Shown piece after piece: positions 9,797-21,590 of a stretch of 64,000 nucleotides of DNA. Each line of letters opens with the position of its first letter. Within the stretch, counting starts at the first letter, position 1. The notes under the pieces are model-generated. The model was not told the origin of the DNA, did no database searches, and was given only the letters and a program-made list of their open reading frames with translations. Location: contig OY821750.1 of NCBI GenBank assembly GCA_963682055.1, positions 10,108,501 to 10,172,500 of the forward strand, given 5' to 3'. The DNA comes from Primula veris (taxonomy: Eukaryota; Streptophyta; Magnoliopsida; Ericales; Primulaceae). The position numbers and the translations under genes were made by a program.

Positions 9797-12262
9797 AGAC
9801 ACTCTTACCTTTATCATTCTTGGACAATTTTAAAGTAGTACACATAGGAGTTCTTTTCTCTTTACTATCACTTAGACCAAACTTCTTTACAAGATTATCA
9901 GCATACTTACTTTGGCATAGAAAAATACCCTTGTCATTTTGTTTAACTTGCAATCCTAAGCAGTAAGTTAATTCACCTCCACCACTCATTTCAAATTCAT
10001 GCTTCATATCAGAGATAAATTCAACAATTCTACTATTTGATGTGGAGCGAAACACAATGTCATCAACATAAATTTGAGCAATGATGATATCCTTAGTAGT
10101 TTTCTTAGTGAATAGAGTTTTATCAACTCCCCCTCTATTAAAACCTTTTTCAATTAAGAACTTAGTTAACCTGTCATACCAAGCTCTAGGAGCTTGCTTT
10201 AAGCCATAGAAAGCCTTTTTTAGTAAATAGACATGTTCAGGAAATTTTGGATCTTCAAATCCTTTGGGTTGACTAACATAGACTTCTTCTTTAATGTTAC
10301 CATTTAAGAAGGCACTTTTAATATCAAGTTGAAACAGCTTAAAGTCATATAAGCAAGCAAGTGAGAGGAGCATTCTAATAGATTCTATTCTTGCTATAGG
10401 AGCAAAAGTTTCATCAAAGTCTATTCCTTCTATTTGATTGTATCCTTGAGCTACAAGTCTAGCTTTATTCCTAACAATGGTTCCCTCTTCATTACTTTTA
10501 TTCCTGAAGATCCATTTTGTACCTATAATATTTTTACTCTTAGGTCTAGGTACTAAAATCCAAACATCATTCCTCTCAAATTGAGACAATTCATCTTGCA
10601 TAGGCAAAATCCACTCACTATCTTCCAATGCTTCTTTTATATTTTTAGGTTCTAACTGTGAAGTATAACAAGCAAAGTGAACAACATCATTCCTTTTACC
10701 TCTGCTTTTCATACCTGATGTGACTTCTCCTATGACATTGTCAAGAGAGTGATTTTTCTGAGTCCTTACATAGCGAGGTTTGCTTGTAGTTTGAATTGGA
10801 GATCTTTCTTCTTCTTCTTCTTCTTCTTCAGAATCTGTTGTATTTTGGGTTTCAACATCGGTTTCAACCTCAGTTGCAACTGGGCTTCCAACCACTATTG
10901 GACTGCCTGTTTGCTGAATTTCTTCTGTTTCTTTTCCTGTAATTTCTGACTCTTTATCATCACCTGTAGTCTCATCAACATCTTTTAAGTCATCTGATAT
11001 CACATTATATGATTCCATGACACAGTTTGTTCTTAGATTAAAGGCTCTAAAGGCTCTACTGTTTTGAGAATAACCAAGAAAAACCCCTTTGTCACTCTTA
11101 GAATCAAATTTTCCAAGATGTTCTCTATCTTAAAAAATGTAACAAACATACCCAAAATCTTGAAAATACTTGACATTGGGTTTTCTACCTTTCCAAATTT
11201 CATAAGCTGTCATGGTAGTACCTTTTGTAATATAAACCATATTGACAATATGGCATGCAGTGTTAACAGCTTCAGCCCAAAATCTTTTGGCAAGTTTCTT
11301 AGAATTAAGCATGACTCTAGCCATTTCCTGGATGGTTATATTCTTTCTTTCCACTATACCATTTTGTTGTGGGCTTTTTGGTGCAGAAAACTCATGACTT
11401 ATACCCAGAGAGTTGTAAAAGTTGCTAAACTTGCTGTTTTCAAATTCAGTACCATGATCACTTCTGACCCTAACAATTTTACCAATGGTGGAACCTTTTT
11501 CAAGTTGAAGCTTTAAGCAAAGGGTTTTAAACAGTTCAAAGGTTTCAGTTTTATCCCTTAAAAACACCACCCAAGAATATCTAGAGAAATCATCTACAAC
11601 TACCAAAATATACTTCTTACCACCAATACTTTCAGTTTGCATAGGACCCATTAAGTCAATATGCAGAAGTTCTAGGACTCTCTTAGTGTAGATTTGACTA
11701 GTACTCTTGTGAATACTCTTTGTTTGTTTACCTATTGCACAATCACCACAAACACCTAGAGTTTTAGAACTGAGTTTAGGAATACCTCTTACCAATTCTT
11801 CTTTAACAAGTTTATCCAAGGTTTTATAGTTCACATGACCAAGCCTTTTATGCCAAATATCAACATTGTTAGTAATAGCTTGATTGCATCTATTCTGAGG
11901 CAATTCTTTTTCAGATTTTTCAAAAACATAGCAGCTATTTGCTGATCTAACTCCTGTCATGACCAAATCATTGTTACGATCAGTAATAAGACACTTATCT
12001 TTGTTAAACTTAACAATCATCTTGTTGTCACACAGTTGACTAATGCTGATAAGATTGACTTTTAGACCATCTACAAGAAACACATCATCAATATCAGACA
12101 TTCCAGGTTTGTTTAAGGTTCCTTTTCCAATAATTTTACCTGTATCTCCACCTCCAAACACAACAGTGTTTCCTGTAAGATTAATGACATTTTTTAGAGA
12201 ACTTGCAGTATCTGTCATGTGCTTGGAACAACCACTATCAAAATACCAATCATTAGAAGTAG
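9797..12262 (-). pseudogene. pol of family B copia (minus copy): protease, integrase, RT
   Basis: Reading leftward: aspartic protease core WYFDSGCSKHM (about 12217-12252) with GKG downstream; gag-pre-integrase HHCC region (IWHKRLGHVNYKTLD); integrase core with DLMGPMQTESIGG, RSDHGTEFEN and the SPQQNGIVERKN motif; then RT (NDVWILVPRPKSKN, DIKSAFLNG, GLKQAPRAWYDRL, YVDD near 10052-10072). A short break separates integrase (ends about 11130) from RT (starts about 11018). The RT frame stops being copia at 9791, where the nested LTR element begins. Residues read beyond that point belong to the LTR. Confidence 0.88.
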
Positions 12263-12329
12263 CATCATTTAAAGAAGTAATAACAGCTTTATTATTTGCA
12301 ATTAAGGTGGATTTTCTTTTAACTTTCCA

Positions 12330-14032
12330 GACTCAGTTCATCTTTTGATGGCAAGAGGCCAACCAGTTTTTCTGAGAAATATACTTCCTGTTCATTTTTA
12401 AATAGCACTTGATTTCTAAATGACCAAGTCTTTTGCAAAAGTTACACAGTTTTAACCTAAAAGTGGATTTATCCTCAAAATTATTCAGTTTTTTCTTGGT
12501 TGCAACTGTGCTTCTAACCTTATTGTCAAAAACATGAGTTTCAGCTTTAACTAGAGCTTTAACAAAGGTAATTTTTCCAGTGCTTTTATAACCATAGTAA
12601 CCTAAACCACTGTTGTCTTTAGAGCCTCTAGAATAGGATAGCATGTCATCTAACTTTTCTGATGCAGACACATTCAACAATTTTATTTTCTTCTTGGTTT
12701 CAGTTAGCTCAACCAGTTGTGTGTTGAGTTGCTCAGTGAGATTTTTTTACCTCATCCTTTAGATTAGCATTAAGATTGTTTATGATCAAGGATTGCTTAC
12801 TCAGACATTGATATTTTTCATAAAGGACATGATACTGTTGAGTGATATTTTCATCAGAAGGTTCTTCCTCATCACTGGTATAGGTTTTAGGAGCAGTTGT
12901 AACTAGGGTTGAAATAGATTCACTGTCACTTTCATACATAGGTTCTTTTTCAGTGATTCTTCCCATAAAATTAACAAAGTTAGATTCATTCTCTTCATCA
13001 CTGTTACTCTCAGATTCACTATCACTGTGAGTGGTTATATAAGCATGTTTGTTCCTTTTTAAAGTATTTGCACACTCAGACTGAATGTGACCATAACTTC
13101 TACATTCTCTGCATTGAATTTCTCTAGGCTGATAATCTCTGTCATCCTTCTCTTTAGGATTCCACTCCCCTTGAGGATTATTATTAAATCTGTATTCTGA
13201 CTTAAATTGATTGTCTCTTTTCTGAAAGTTTTTGGATGTTTCAGTATCATCCTGTTTTTTCTTATACAACTTTTTGTAAACCTTTTTGGCAAAGAAGGCC
13301 AGCTGTTCTTCATCACTCATTTTCTCACAAACCTTATTCAAATTTTTTAGCCTGAAAGGCTATTCCTTTTTCTGGTCTCTTTTGTTTGAAGAATTTTAGC
13401 TCATGAGTGCTTAGATTTCCTATAAGTTCTTCAAGTTTTAGATTATCTAAGTCTGTTGATTCTTCAATAGTAGTAACCTTAATTTCAAACCTTTCTGGAA
13501 GTGACCTTAGAGTTTTCTTAACAAGTTTAACATCACTGTATTTTTCACCTAAGGTTCCAGCTTGATGGGCAATATGACAAATTCTACCATTAAACTGTTC
13601 AATGGTTTCATCTTCCTCCATTCTTAAATTTTCAAATTGAGTGGTTAACTGTTGGAGTTTAAAAGCTTTTACTTTAACAGTTCCTTCAAAGGTTACTTGT
13701 AAAATGTCCCATGCCTATTTGGCAGTTTCACAATGAGAGATATACCTGAACACACTGAGAGTTACACCAGCAAAGATCAAGTTTATTGCTGTTGAGTTTG
13801 CACTTGATTTTCTGTCCTCATCAGCAGACCATCTGTCTTCAGGTACATAGACCAGTTCACCTTCACCATCGGTAACAGTTGGAACCTCCCAACCATACAA
13901 CACAGTTTTCCATGCTTGTTCATTTTGTTGTTTAATGAAGGATCTCATTCTGATTTTTCACACTCCATAGTTGACTCCTCCTTCAAGCAATGGTGGTTTG
14001 TTGAACGCGTTTCCTTCACTCATTAAGTCCAT
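12330..14032 (-). pseudogene. gag of family B copia (minus copy), broken
   Basis: The frame begins at the ATG at 14032 (MDLMSEGNAF). It reads an N-terminal Gag domain, with KLQQLTTQFENLRMEEDETIEQF and SLPERFEIKVT shared with the plus copy. A CX2CX4HX4C knuckle (CRECRSYGHIQSEC, about 13070-13110), a Ser/Asp/Glu-rich stretch, a predicted coiled coil and a second Cys/His cluster (CNFCKRLGHLEIKC, about 12410-12445) follow. Breaks visible: TGG to TGA near 13958, GAG to TAG at 13715-13717, a frame change near 13335, a frame change in a T-run near 12745, and a stop near 12337. Each is intact or differently broken in the plus copy. Confidence 0.85.
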
Positions 14033-14091
14033 CTTTACCAGAACACAGGATCCACACTAAGTAGGATCTAGTGTGAAGCTCTGATACCAAT

Positions 14092-15208
14092 TGAAATTCC
14101 TATCCACTGTTCTAGTTGCAGTTTTGCAATTAGGTTTTAAGTGAAGTTGCAAACATAGTTGGAACCTAAGTATATTGATGGACATAACAGTATAGTTAAA
14201 TGTACTTGAATTAAATCACACGCCCATTTAATAACGGAGTTCACCCAACTGGGCTACGTCTCCGGGACACTCACCCAGATTATGATATTATAAAAGCTTA
14301 CAATATAGGATTCAAGTATTAATGAAAAACTCTCAGACTCGCTCTAGGTTTTTCTGCCTATCTCTATATTGCTCCTACCTTATAACTATCACTCAAAATA
14401 TCAATGGCATCCCACCATTGTTTTCCATTTAAAAGCTCACTGTGTATTCCCTCAAGAATGAATTCTTTATAATCTAGAACACACATTTTACAAACATACT
14501 TATCAACTATATAAACAAGTAAAAACAATTTTCTTTCTTCAAGATCTTTTATGATTGCTTTTGACTCTATTGATTGGCTTCAATCTTTCCATTATAGCAC
14601 AAGATCCTTCAGCGTAGAATTGACCTCAATCTTCATAAGAAAGTACCTGTTTAATAACTAGCTTGGAAATAGGAGTTAATCTTTTCCTAAAATAAGGAAC
14701 ATATAAGATAGTATCTTTTAGAGATAAAATCTTTCTAAATATACATATGAAACATTAACTCCTTATTTCATTCAATCTTAACCGTATCATACTGATTTTG
14801 ATAAGGACCATAGATTGAAACACGTGATAAAGATTTGCATAATAATAGAGATTTAGTTGCCTAGTTTAAAGTAAACATATCTTTAAAAACTAATATCCTT
14901 ATTACTTTTAGGAAACATCTTTCTTATCACTTTAATATTCTCAATATACATAAACTAAATCTTTAAGAACATATGATAATATATCCTGCATACTTTAAAA
15001 CAGATAATCATCATTAAAGAATAGTAATGCAGAATTAAAGAACTGAACAGAATCCTGCAGACCAGCAGGTTGGGACTGTTGTTGCAACTGAGGTTGGAAG
15101 CTCACTTGAAACCAATAAACTGTCTCAATTCTTATCATCCAACTAGAATTATTTAGTTCAAACCAATAGACAACAAATAATATATGGGCTAGAAATCTGG
15201 TCCTAACA
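14092..15208 (-). repeat. 5' LTR of family B copia (minus copy)
   Basis: A 1117-bp LTR running from TGTTAGGACC (15208 downward) to GGAATTTCA (14092). It is homologous along its length to 29893-31002 (1110 bp). On the minus strand, TTGGTATCAGAGCTT follows immediately as the primer-binding site (about 14076-14090). Confidence 0.87.
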
Positions 15209-16257
15209 CGTCATACTATTAAATATTTATATACAGATAGTGATCCACAAACCCCTTCATGGGGTGTTTGGATAAAAAACAAATGGAAAGGATTTTTATA
15301 CACATATTATTCCTACTCACATTGATCCTACACAATAAAGACAAAACCACAAAAAAAATTAAAACCTCTTTTTTGATCATGTTTTGATTCGGCACTAGAA
15401 ACAACAACGGACGACTTGAATATTTGTTCAAAACCCACTATAAATAGGCCATTTCACAGTAGTCTAGCCATCACTTCACTTTATAAGTTAATGAAAGTTC
15501 AGGTACACTTTTCCTTAATTATGCTCTCTCAAAATTTATAATTCAAATATAGGCATACATGATCAACACGTTTTTGGACGCCTTTTTCTAAATTTGAGGT
15601 CCAATTCTTGTTTTTGAGAATGAACAAGGCCAATTTATAGACTATATATATCTTTACATCTAACTTTGTTTCTTCCTTATTTCTCCTTCCTACAGAAAAC
15701 TTCTTTCTTCGTAACACCTTGCCTTCAAATATTTTTGTCTTTTCAATTAGTATTTATCAACTAATGTTATTTACTGTCTCAAACACTACTGCATGTTGCT
15801 ATATTATGTTATGTTATCGTTTCGAAAGTCGAGATTGTGTTAACAAACCCTTCTTTTTAAGCACATTCCATCTTCTTTGTAGTTAAAAGAGGCAGTGAGT
15901 TGTTAATTTGAAAATTAACTTATGCACATGGCATCCTATTGTTTTCTTATGCCCTCATGTTTATCACTGTTTTTGTGTTCATATCTAGCTATATGATCCT
16001 ACGCTTTTTCTTTTGATTGCTCCATACCCAGATCTGTTAGGCTATATCCAATAGCTCTCATATCTCTCATTGTTCATCAGAAATTTATGCTATCTAATAA
16101 AAATAAAACTACAAATGACGGGTAATTATAAGAAATTTATACATTAAGATTTAAAATGTCCCAAGTCAAACAGTCACAAAATTTAGGAGTCTAACCGTCT
16201 CCTAAAACATAATCGCGGAGAGTTCTACATACATTTGCAGATTTCAAATTTAAAAAA
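15209..16257. other. Intergenic: duplicated TATA/leader block, otherwise no gene
   Basis: Apart from the block at about 15425-15530, listed separately, I see no coding region. Short minus ORFs at 15219-15431 and 15529-15717 have no family resemblance and overlap the promoter-like block. Confidence 0.6.
15425..15530 (+). promoter_or_regulatory. Candidate distal promoter and untranslated leader of P450 copy 1
   Basis: The block AAACCCACTATAAATA followed by about 80 bases (CAGTA, TTAATGAAAGTTCAGG, CTTTTCCTT) is homologous to 55588-55695 upstream of P450 copy 2. It includes a TATA-like TATAAATA at about 15439. In copy 2 the block ends in a good donor (AAACAG/GTGAG). Here the equivalent position reads ATATAG/GCATAC, a weak GC-type donor at best. 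A leader intron would have to run about 3.5 kb to the acceptor-like CATTGCAG just before the ATG at 19032. The duplication is seen; its role is inferred. Confidence 0.5.
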
Positions 16258-16260
16258 TTA

Positions 16261-16450
16261 TACTACAAGAAAAAGTTCATTTAGCATCATAAATTTTTTT
16301 CGTTTATTTTGCTAAAGTGGTTGTGGCTAAATTTTAGGAAAATTTTAGCAACAAGTTATGTTGCTATTTGTTGTTAAACTTTAGCCACAACCACTTTAAC
16401 AACCTAACTCAAAAAGTTTTATGATGCTAAATGAACTTTTTCTTGTAGTG
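16261..16450. mobile_element. CACTA-type MITE (190 bp)
   Basis: Terminal inverted repeats begin (T)ACTACAAGAAAAAGTTC on the left and CACTACAAGAAAAAGTTC when the right end is reverse-complemented. They continue for over 30 bases (TTTAGCATCATAAA). A 3-bp duplication TTA flanks it (16258-16260, 16451-16453), as expected for CACTA elements. No coding capacity. Confidence 0.88.
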
Positions 16451-16453
16451 TTA

Positions 16454-18050
16454 TGAGAAAATTCTAAGATCTTTTTTTAGGATTTAACTGGGAACCAAGG
16501 TCTATAGATCAATTCTTGTAAGTTGGTATGAGATCAGTGATTTCAAAATGATGACTGCGTGATATTTAAGAGTTCTATAAATAAGGATGATTGCGGGATA
16601 TGAATTGTTTTAAAACATAATAAACAGAAGCAGTCCATTGTCATGGTTAAGAAAGATAATTAGAATGAATCTCAAAGTAAGCATGCATCAATACACATCT
16701 CAACCGAAGGCTTACAAGATATCTGTCCCACCTTTTCCTTTTCTTTTTCAGCTTTTAGTAGCACTTGGCCTTGGGGGTAAAGGACAACAAAAGTTGTTTG
16801 GTTCTTGCCTTTAACCTTGGTTTGCCTGTTTATTTCTCAGAATAATTTGGATCTTGACTTTTTCTAGCTTTTCCGAAAATCTAGAAACTGTAAGGTGGAT
16901 GAACTAGGTTTCATTCTCAATCTCAGATAGCTAAGTTCAATTTCCTAAAATTTATCGCCAAACAAGCTTTAAATACTGTCCGGCAAGAAGGAATCCCAAC
17001 ACAATGAATTTGTACCATTATATCTTTATTTTATAAAAGAAAACGGTACACTTGTGCATTTTTTATTATATTGAAAATACATATCCACAAGCTCACACTA
17101 GCTGACAGACTCACTGTCTTGTCCATCCATAGAAGGCCACTGTCATACATATTTTGTAAGAATAAATTTTAACTTATAAAAACAAGTATTTGGCCGTCTT
17201 ATTATATTTGTCGTGATCTTTTCTAATTAATTGTTGGTCAATTAATAAAAACATATATTATCTATATTATATTAATAAAAATATATCCTAATAATTTAAA
17301 TTATTAAAAATATAATTATATATACTTATTATTTCTTCAATTCTAATCAGACCATAGTCTAACATCTCTCTAATCTAACACATCTCTCTAACCGCAACTT
17401 TCTTTCTCTAATCGCACATCTCTCTCTAACACACGATAATCGCACATTCTTCTAACACGTGCTAATCACCCATCTCTTTCTAAAAATAACTAAAAACTCA
17501 CAAAATATTCATATATTAATTATAAAACGTCATATCCTAATTTTAAAATTTCATACCCTAAATGTTCTCGATCACAATCAAATATCTAAAAAAGAGTTCA
17601 TATCATAATTTCAAAACTTCATACCCTAATTTCAAAACTTCATACCCACCATAATTTCAAAATTTCATATCCTAATTTCAAAACTTCATATTTTAATTTT
17701 AAGACTTCATACCCTACATATTGATTTCTCTAAATACTGTACATATGGATTCTCCTCTTTCAACTTGAAATTCACAAAGTTTACAATAGTTTCAAAGCTC
17801 AATAAATAGAAAACAATCTCACCAATTCTATATATTTTTCATATATTACGGGGTATCAACCAGTGTAATAATTATGTATTACGTACGTATATATATGTAT
17901 TTATATGTATATGAATGTCTATATAATTTAAATGGTGCTCGGTAGTCAGTGGCGGATTTTCGTGGTGGATGAGGCGAGAGAGATATAGTGATATATGAAA
18001 GAAAGATACATAGAAAAATGGAGGGGAGAGAGAGTAAGATCAGAGAGAGA
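16454..18050. repeat. Intergenic A/T-rich stretch with degenerate 21-bp tandem array
   Basis: From about 17529 to 17715 a unit resembling TTCATACCCTAATTTCAAAAC is repeated about six to seven times with divergence. At 17370-17470 a second short degenerate repeat (CTCTAATCGCACATCT) occurs. No gene is visible in the rest of the interval. Confidence 0.7.
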
Positions 18051-18053
18051 TAC

Positions 18054-18246
18054 CACTACAAAAAAATACTCAAATAACGACGGGATTAGTGACGGTATTA
18101 TTTGTTACGAGCTTATTAGCGACGGTTTTTGTGACGGCTTTGTGACAGTTTAGTCAATTTGCGACAGATTTGTGACAACTTTTTAAATTAGCGACAGGTT
18201 TGTGACAGCTTTTGACTCTCACTAAATCAAACATTATTTTGTAGTG
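18054..18246. mobile_element. CACTA-type MITE (193 bp)
   Basis: Left end CACTACAAAAAAATA, right end TTATTTTGTAGTG, flanked by TAC on both sides (18051-18053 and 18247-18249). The interior repeats a GCGACAG.TTTGTGACA-like phrase. It is a different sequence from the MITE at 16261 but of the same superfamily. Confidence 0.86.
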
Positions 18247-18249
18247 TAC

Positions 18250-18737
18250 ATACAAGAATCGGTGAGAGAGAGAAAAATGGAGAAAATAAGAAAATAAACA
18301 GCATTAAATTTGTTTGGTATGTTTTTGATAATGAAATTTTTTTTAGGTATGTTTTGTTAATTTAATTTAAAAAGTAGTATGTTTTGTTAATTTATCCATT
18401 AATTAACTAGTAGCTAATATCAATTATTTGTATTCAACTTTTTCTTGATTATTTTTTAGTTTGAAGAAATTCCGCCTAGGCCTAGACGCATTCAGAGACG
18501 CCGATGCTTATCTTCACAAATTTTTAATGTAACTGCTTAAAATTAGTGCTCCAATACCAATTTAAAAAAGAATAACACAATTCTTTCTTTTAAAATTAGT
18601 AGGTTCCATGGAACTCTATTACTCTACTATTTTTCTTGGTAATTATATATATATTTGTCCATTCAGTATGATTATGCTATACATTTATTATTTATATCAA
18701 ATATAATGTTTTTTAACATTTTAATAATTAGATTATA
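18250..18737. other. Intergenic stretch, no gene
   Basis: A/T-rich sequence without coding signal. At about 18474-18495 a short CCGCCTAGGCCTAGACGC segment resembles the GC-rich ends of the hAT-like element at 63215-63864 and may be a relic of it. Confidence 0.5.
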
Positions 18738-18946
18738 CTCTCTACGTCCCAAAATATTGAGCTTATATGTATATACGTGCAAATTTGACCGGTAAACATC
18801 TCATGTTTAGTTTGTTCATTTAGTTTAACATTTTAACTATATAATTAACTTTTGAAAAAATTGATTTCGACAACTTACATATGAATTATTTGTTGGTCAA
18901 AATTGCACGTAAATACATAGAGGCTCAATATTTTGGGACGGATTGA
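18738..18946. mobile_element. Stowaway-like MITE (209 bp)
   Basis: The left end CTCTCTACGTCCCAAAATAT and the inverted right end CTCAATCCGTCCCAAAATAT carry the Stowaway (Tc1/mariner) signature CTCCCTCCGTCCCA. TA precedes it on the left; the right duplication has decayed. It ends 85 bases before the start codon of P450 copy 1, so it could affect that gene's leader. Confidence 0.8.
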
Positions 18947-19031
18947 GCACATATTTCAATAATGAGTTGTATGGACTTGGCTGAATAGAGGTCATTGCAG
19001 GAATATTAAAGCCTATAAAAATAAATAAAAT

Positions 19032-21009
19032 ATGGAACTCCAGTTAGCCTTCTCTACCACCACCAGCCTCCTCCTCATTATTACTTTCTTCTTCTTGCGG
19101 AGTTTAATTAAAATTAACAAGAGATCGAACGATAATAACTTACCCCCTGGTCCATGGAAGCTACCAATCATTGGGAACTTGCACCACTTGGCAACCGGGG
19201 ACTTGCCACAAGATATTCTAACCAAATTATCCAAGAAATACGGACCGCTCATGCATCTTCAACTTGGTGAAATCTCAACCGTTGTTGTCTCATCACCGAA
19301 TATTGCCAAAGCATTCCTAAAAACTCATGAGCTCGCCTTTGGCAGAAGACATACCAATTTGGTTACTGACATCCTTAGCTACGACAGTTCTGATATAGCT
19401 TTTGGCCCCATTGGTGATAACTGGCGACAAATGCGAAAGATTTGTGTAACCGAGCTATTAAGTAACACACGTGTCGAGTCAATTAGTTCTATCAGAAACA
19501 ATGAGGTTTCGAACTTTGTTGCCTTAATCGCAGGATCCCTTGGATCGCCTATTGATTTGAGTCGCCAATTTTTCTCCTTAACCAGCACAATAACTTCTAA
19601 AGCAGCATTCGGTGAGAAATTGCCTGACCATAGCACGATAATCTCTCATGTGTCTGAAGCAACAGAATTGATTGGTGGTTTCAACTTGGGAGATTTCTTT
19701 CCTTCGTATAGTTTTATATCTGTCGTCACTGGTATTATGAAGAACATGCAGAGGGTTCAGAAAAAACTAGATGCAAGTATGGATGATATCATTAAGAAAC
19801 GTCGAGAGTGCAATGGAGTGGTCAGAAAACTAGCCGATGGGGAAAATGACAAGGAAGATCTACTCGATGCATTATTAAGACATCAAAAAGAAAAGGACTC
19901 TCCTATTACGGATACCATCATCAAAGCCGTCATCCTTGTAAGAAATGCATATCATCTTAACATTTTTTGTTCATCTAGGTGCTTTGGTTTTCCATTCCAT
20001 TTTTGTTTGATATATAATGAGAGACTATTTAACAGTTGACACACACTCGTTCTTGCAGACACTCATTGAGTGTCATTGATCTTTCTCGATATCATTGATT
20101 TAACGGTTCTTATCGAGTCTCTGTAACAATGTGTCAAATATTCTCTCCTTATATCACCACCTCTCACGAAATTGCTAAATAACATTACATTTATCAAACT
20201 AATAAAGAAGAAGAAGTCTCCGACTAATAAGAAAGATGTAGGCAAAGAATGATATTTTATGTGATGATTGAAACTTTGAGTAAAACAGCACTAAACTATG
20301 ATAAAAAGGTTAAGATTTTCGTTTCATTGGAACCTGTAAAACACTGTCATGGTTTAACTAAACAACTCTAACATATTGATACATGCAGGACATGTTTTTT
20401 GCTGGAACAGAAGCTGTTGCAACCCTCTCTGAATGGGCCATGTGTGAAATGATTAACAACCCAAAAATTATGGAGAAGGCACAATCTGAAGTAAGACTTA
20501 GTCTCAGCAAAAGTAAGAATACGGAAGAAGCTGATAAACATGGACTGCCTTACTTAGAATTAATTATAAAAGAAACCTTAAGGCTCCATCCTCCCGGTCC
20601 TCTATTGATTCCAAGAGAAAGTACCGAGCCTGTTGAAATTAGTGGATATACCATACCAGTTAAAACCAACGTTCTTATCAATGTGGCGTGGATTGGAAGG
20701 GATCCTGATTTGTGGGAGGATGCAGAGAAATTTATTCCTGAACGATTTGAGAAAAATAAATTCGATTATAGTGGGAACAGTTTTGAGTTTCTTCCGTTTG
20801 GATCAGGAAGAAGGATATGTCCAGGGGCATCATTTGGTCTTGCAATTGCTGAGGTTGTTCTATCTCAACTCCTTTATCACTTTAACTGGAAACTCCCGAA
20901 TGGAATCAAACCTGGGGAAATGGACATGAAGGAAACTGCTGGACTAACCGCAAAAATGAGGAACCCATTGGTGTTGATCCCCGAATATAATGAAGCTACA
21001 GTTATTTAA
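19032..21009 (+). CDS. Cytochrome P450, CYP71 family (copy 1), two exons
   Basis: Membrane-bound plant monooxygenase of the A-type (CYP71 clan), ER-anchored and reduced by NADPH-P450 reductase. Exons are 19032-19937 and 20389-21009, with a GT-AG intron of 451 bp in phase 0 at the conserved position after KAVIL. The protein is 508 aa, normal for the family. Seen: hydrophobic anchor about residues 8-25, PPGP hinge 38-41, I-helix AGTEA 307-311, ExxR 364-367 (ETLR), PERF 419-422, and heme loop FGSGRRICPG 439-448 with Cys446. Odd: the position normally Thr (AGTDT/ET) is Ala311. The start is the first ATG after the acceptor-like CATTGCAG, and it aligns with copy 2. CYP71D-like enzymes hydroxylate terpenoids or related specialised metabolites, but the substrate cannot be told. 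No inactivating lesion seen. Confidence 0.93.
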
Positions 21010-21580
21010 AGTTAAACTTATTTTGGATTAAGAATGGGATATTGTGGTCACCTGGCTTTATTATGTTTAAGCTTCTGCTTCTTATTTATAGGTTGATGTA
21101 TTTTTTGCACTTTAACTATAATTTTGATGTTTGTGGGTATTGTCATTGTAAACCCTCACGAGACACAACTCGTCCTTTAGGGCAACCTATAGGTTTAACG
21201 GCTTGTTGCATAAGCTAAATGCAACCGTGATTCCTACGAAAGTGAGTTACTGTTACATAGTTCGCTTTTACGTAAATAGAATAAATCTTTTCCAGAATAT
21301 TGAGTTGAATATTGAGCTAGTCGTGTTTATGTACAAGTCTTATGTGACCGATATTAATACCACTTCAACACTTGTGTAATTATGTTATATCTTGATCTAA
21401 GTCTTACAATTTATTTATTTTATTTCAGACATCCCTTTGAAAGTATATACGTCCTCATGAATAATTGAAAAATGTATTTCTTTAATTATATATACTATAT
21501 TAGCTAAACAAGGAACGATTTCTTCACTACAACATGAATTCCACTTTAGAGGCAGGGACAGAGGCAGGGACGGCCCCAAG
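21010..21580. other. 3' flank of P450 copy 1, no further gene
   Basis: Probable 3' untranslated region (several AATAAA-like A/T-rich runs), then non-coding sequence. At 21545-21575 a short GAGGCAGGGACAGAGGCAGGGAC repeat lies just outside the MULE target duplication. Confidence 0.5.
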
Positions 21581-21590
21581 CTGTTAGGTC

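Larger units (their letters stand above)
3388..15208 (-). mobile_element. Ty1-copia element, family B (Sirevirus-like), minus copy, split by nested insertion
   Basis: Minus-strand copia element with its 5' LTR at 14092-15208, primer-binding site, gag, protease/integrase and RT. Its pol is cut between RT and RNase H by an LTR element at 4196-9791, and RNase H resumes at 4195-3520. Its 3' untranslated part is interrupted at 3387/3388 by the family A copia, so the 3' LTR lies outside the window. The sequence parallels the plus copy at 29893-38885 throughout. RT motifs (GLKQAPRAWYDRL, YVDD, GELTYCLGLQVKQ) and the long 3' region in the sister copy fit the SIRE/Maximus clade. Many stops, several being TGG to TGA, mark it as inactive. 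Confidence 0.88.

Noticed and set aside
9303..9833. Open frames on the plus strand (9303-9581, 9427-9789, 9639-9833) as genes
   Set aside because: They lie inside the 3' LTR of the nested element and its junction with the copia pol. They have no family motifs.
17529..17715. Regular short repeats resembling a CRISPR-like array
   Set aside because: Units are contiguous and degenerate without unique spacers, and the DNA is a plant nuclear genome.
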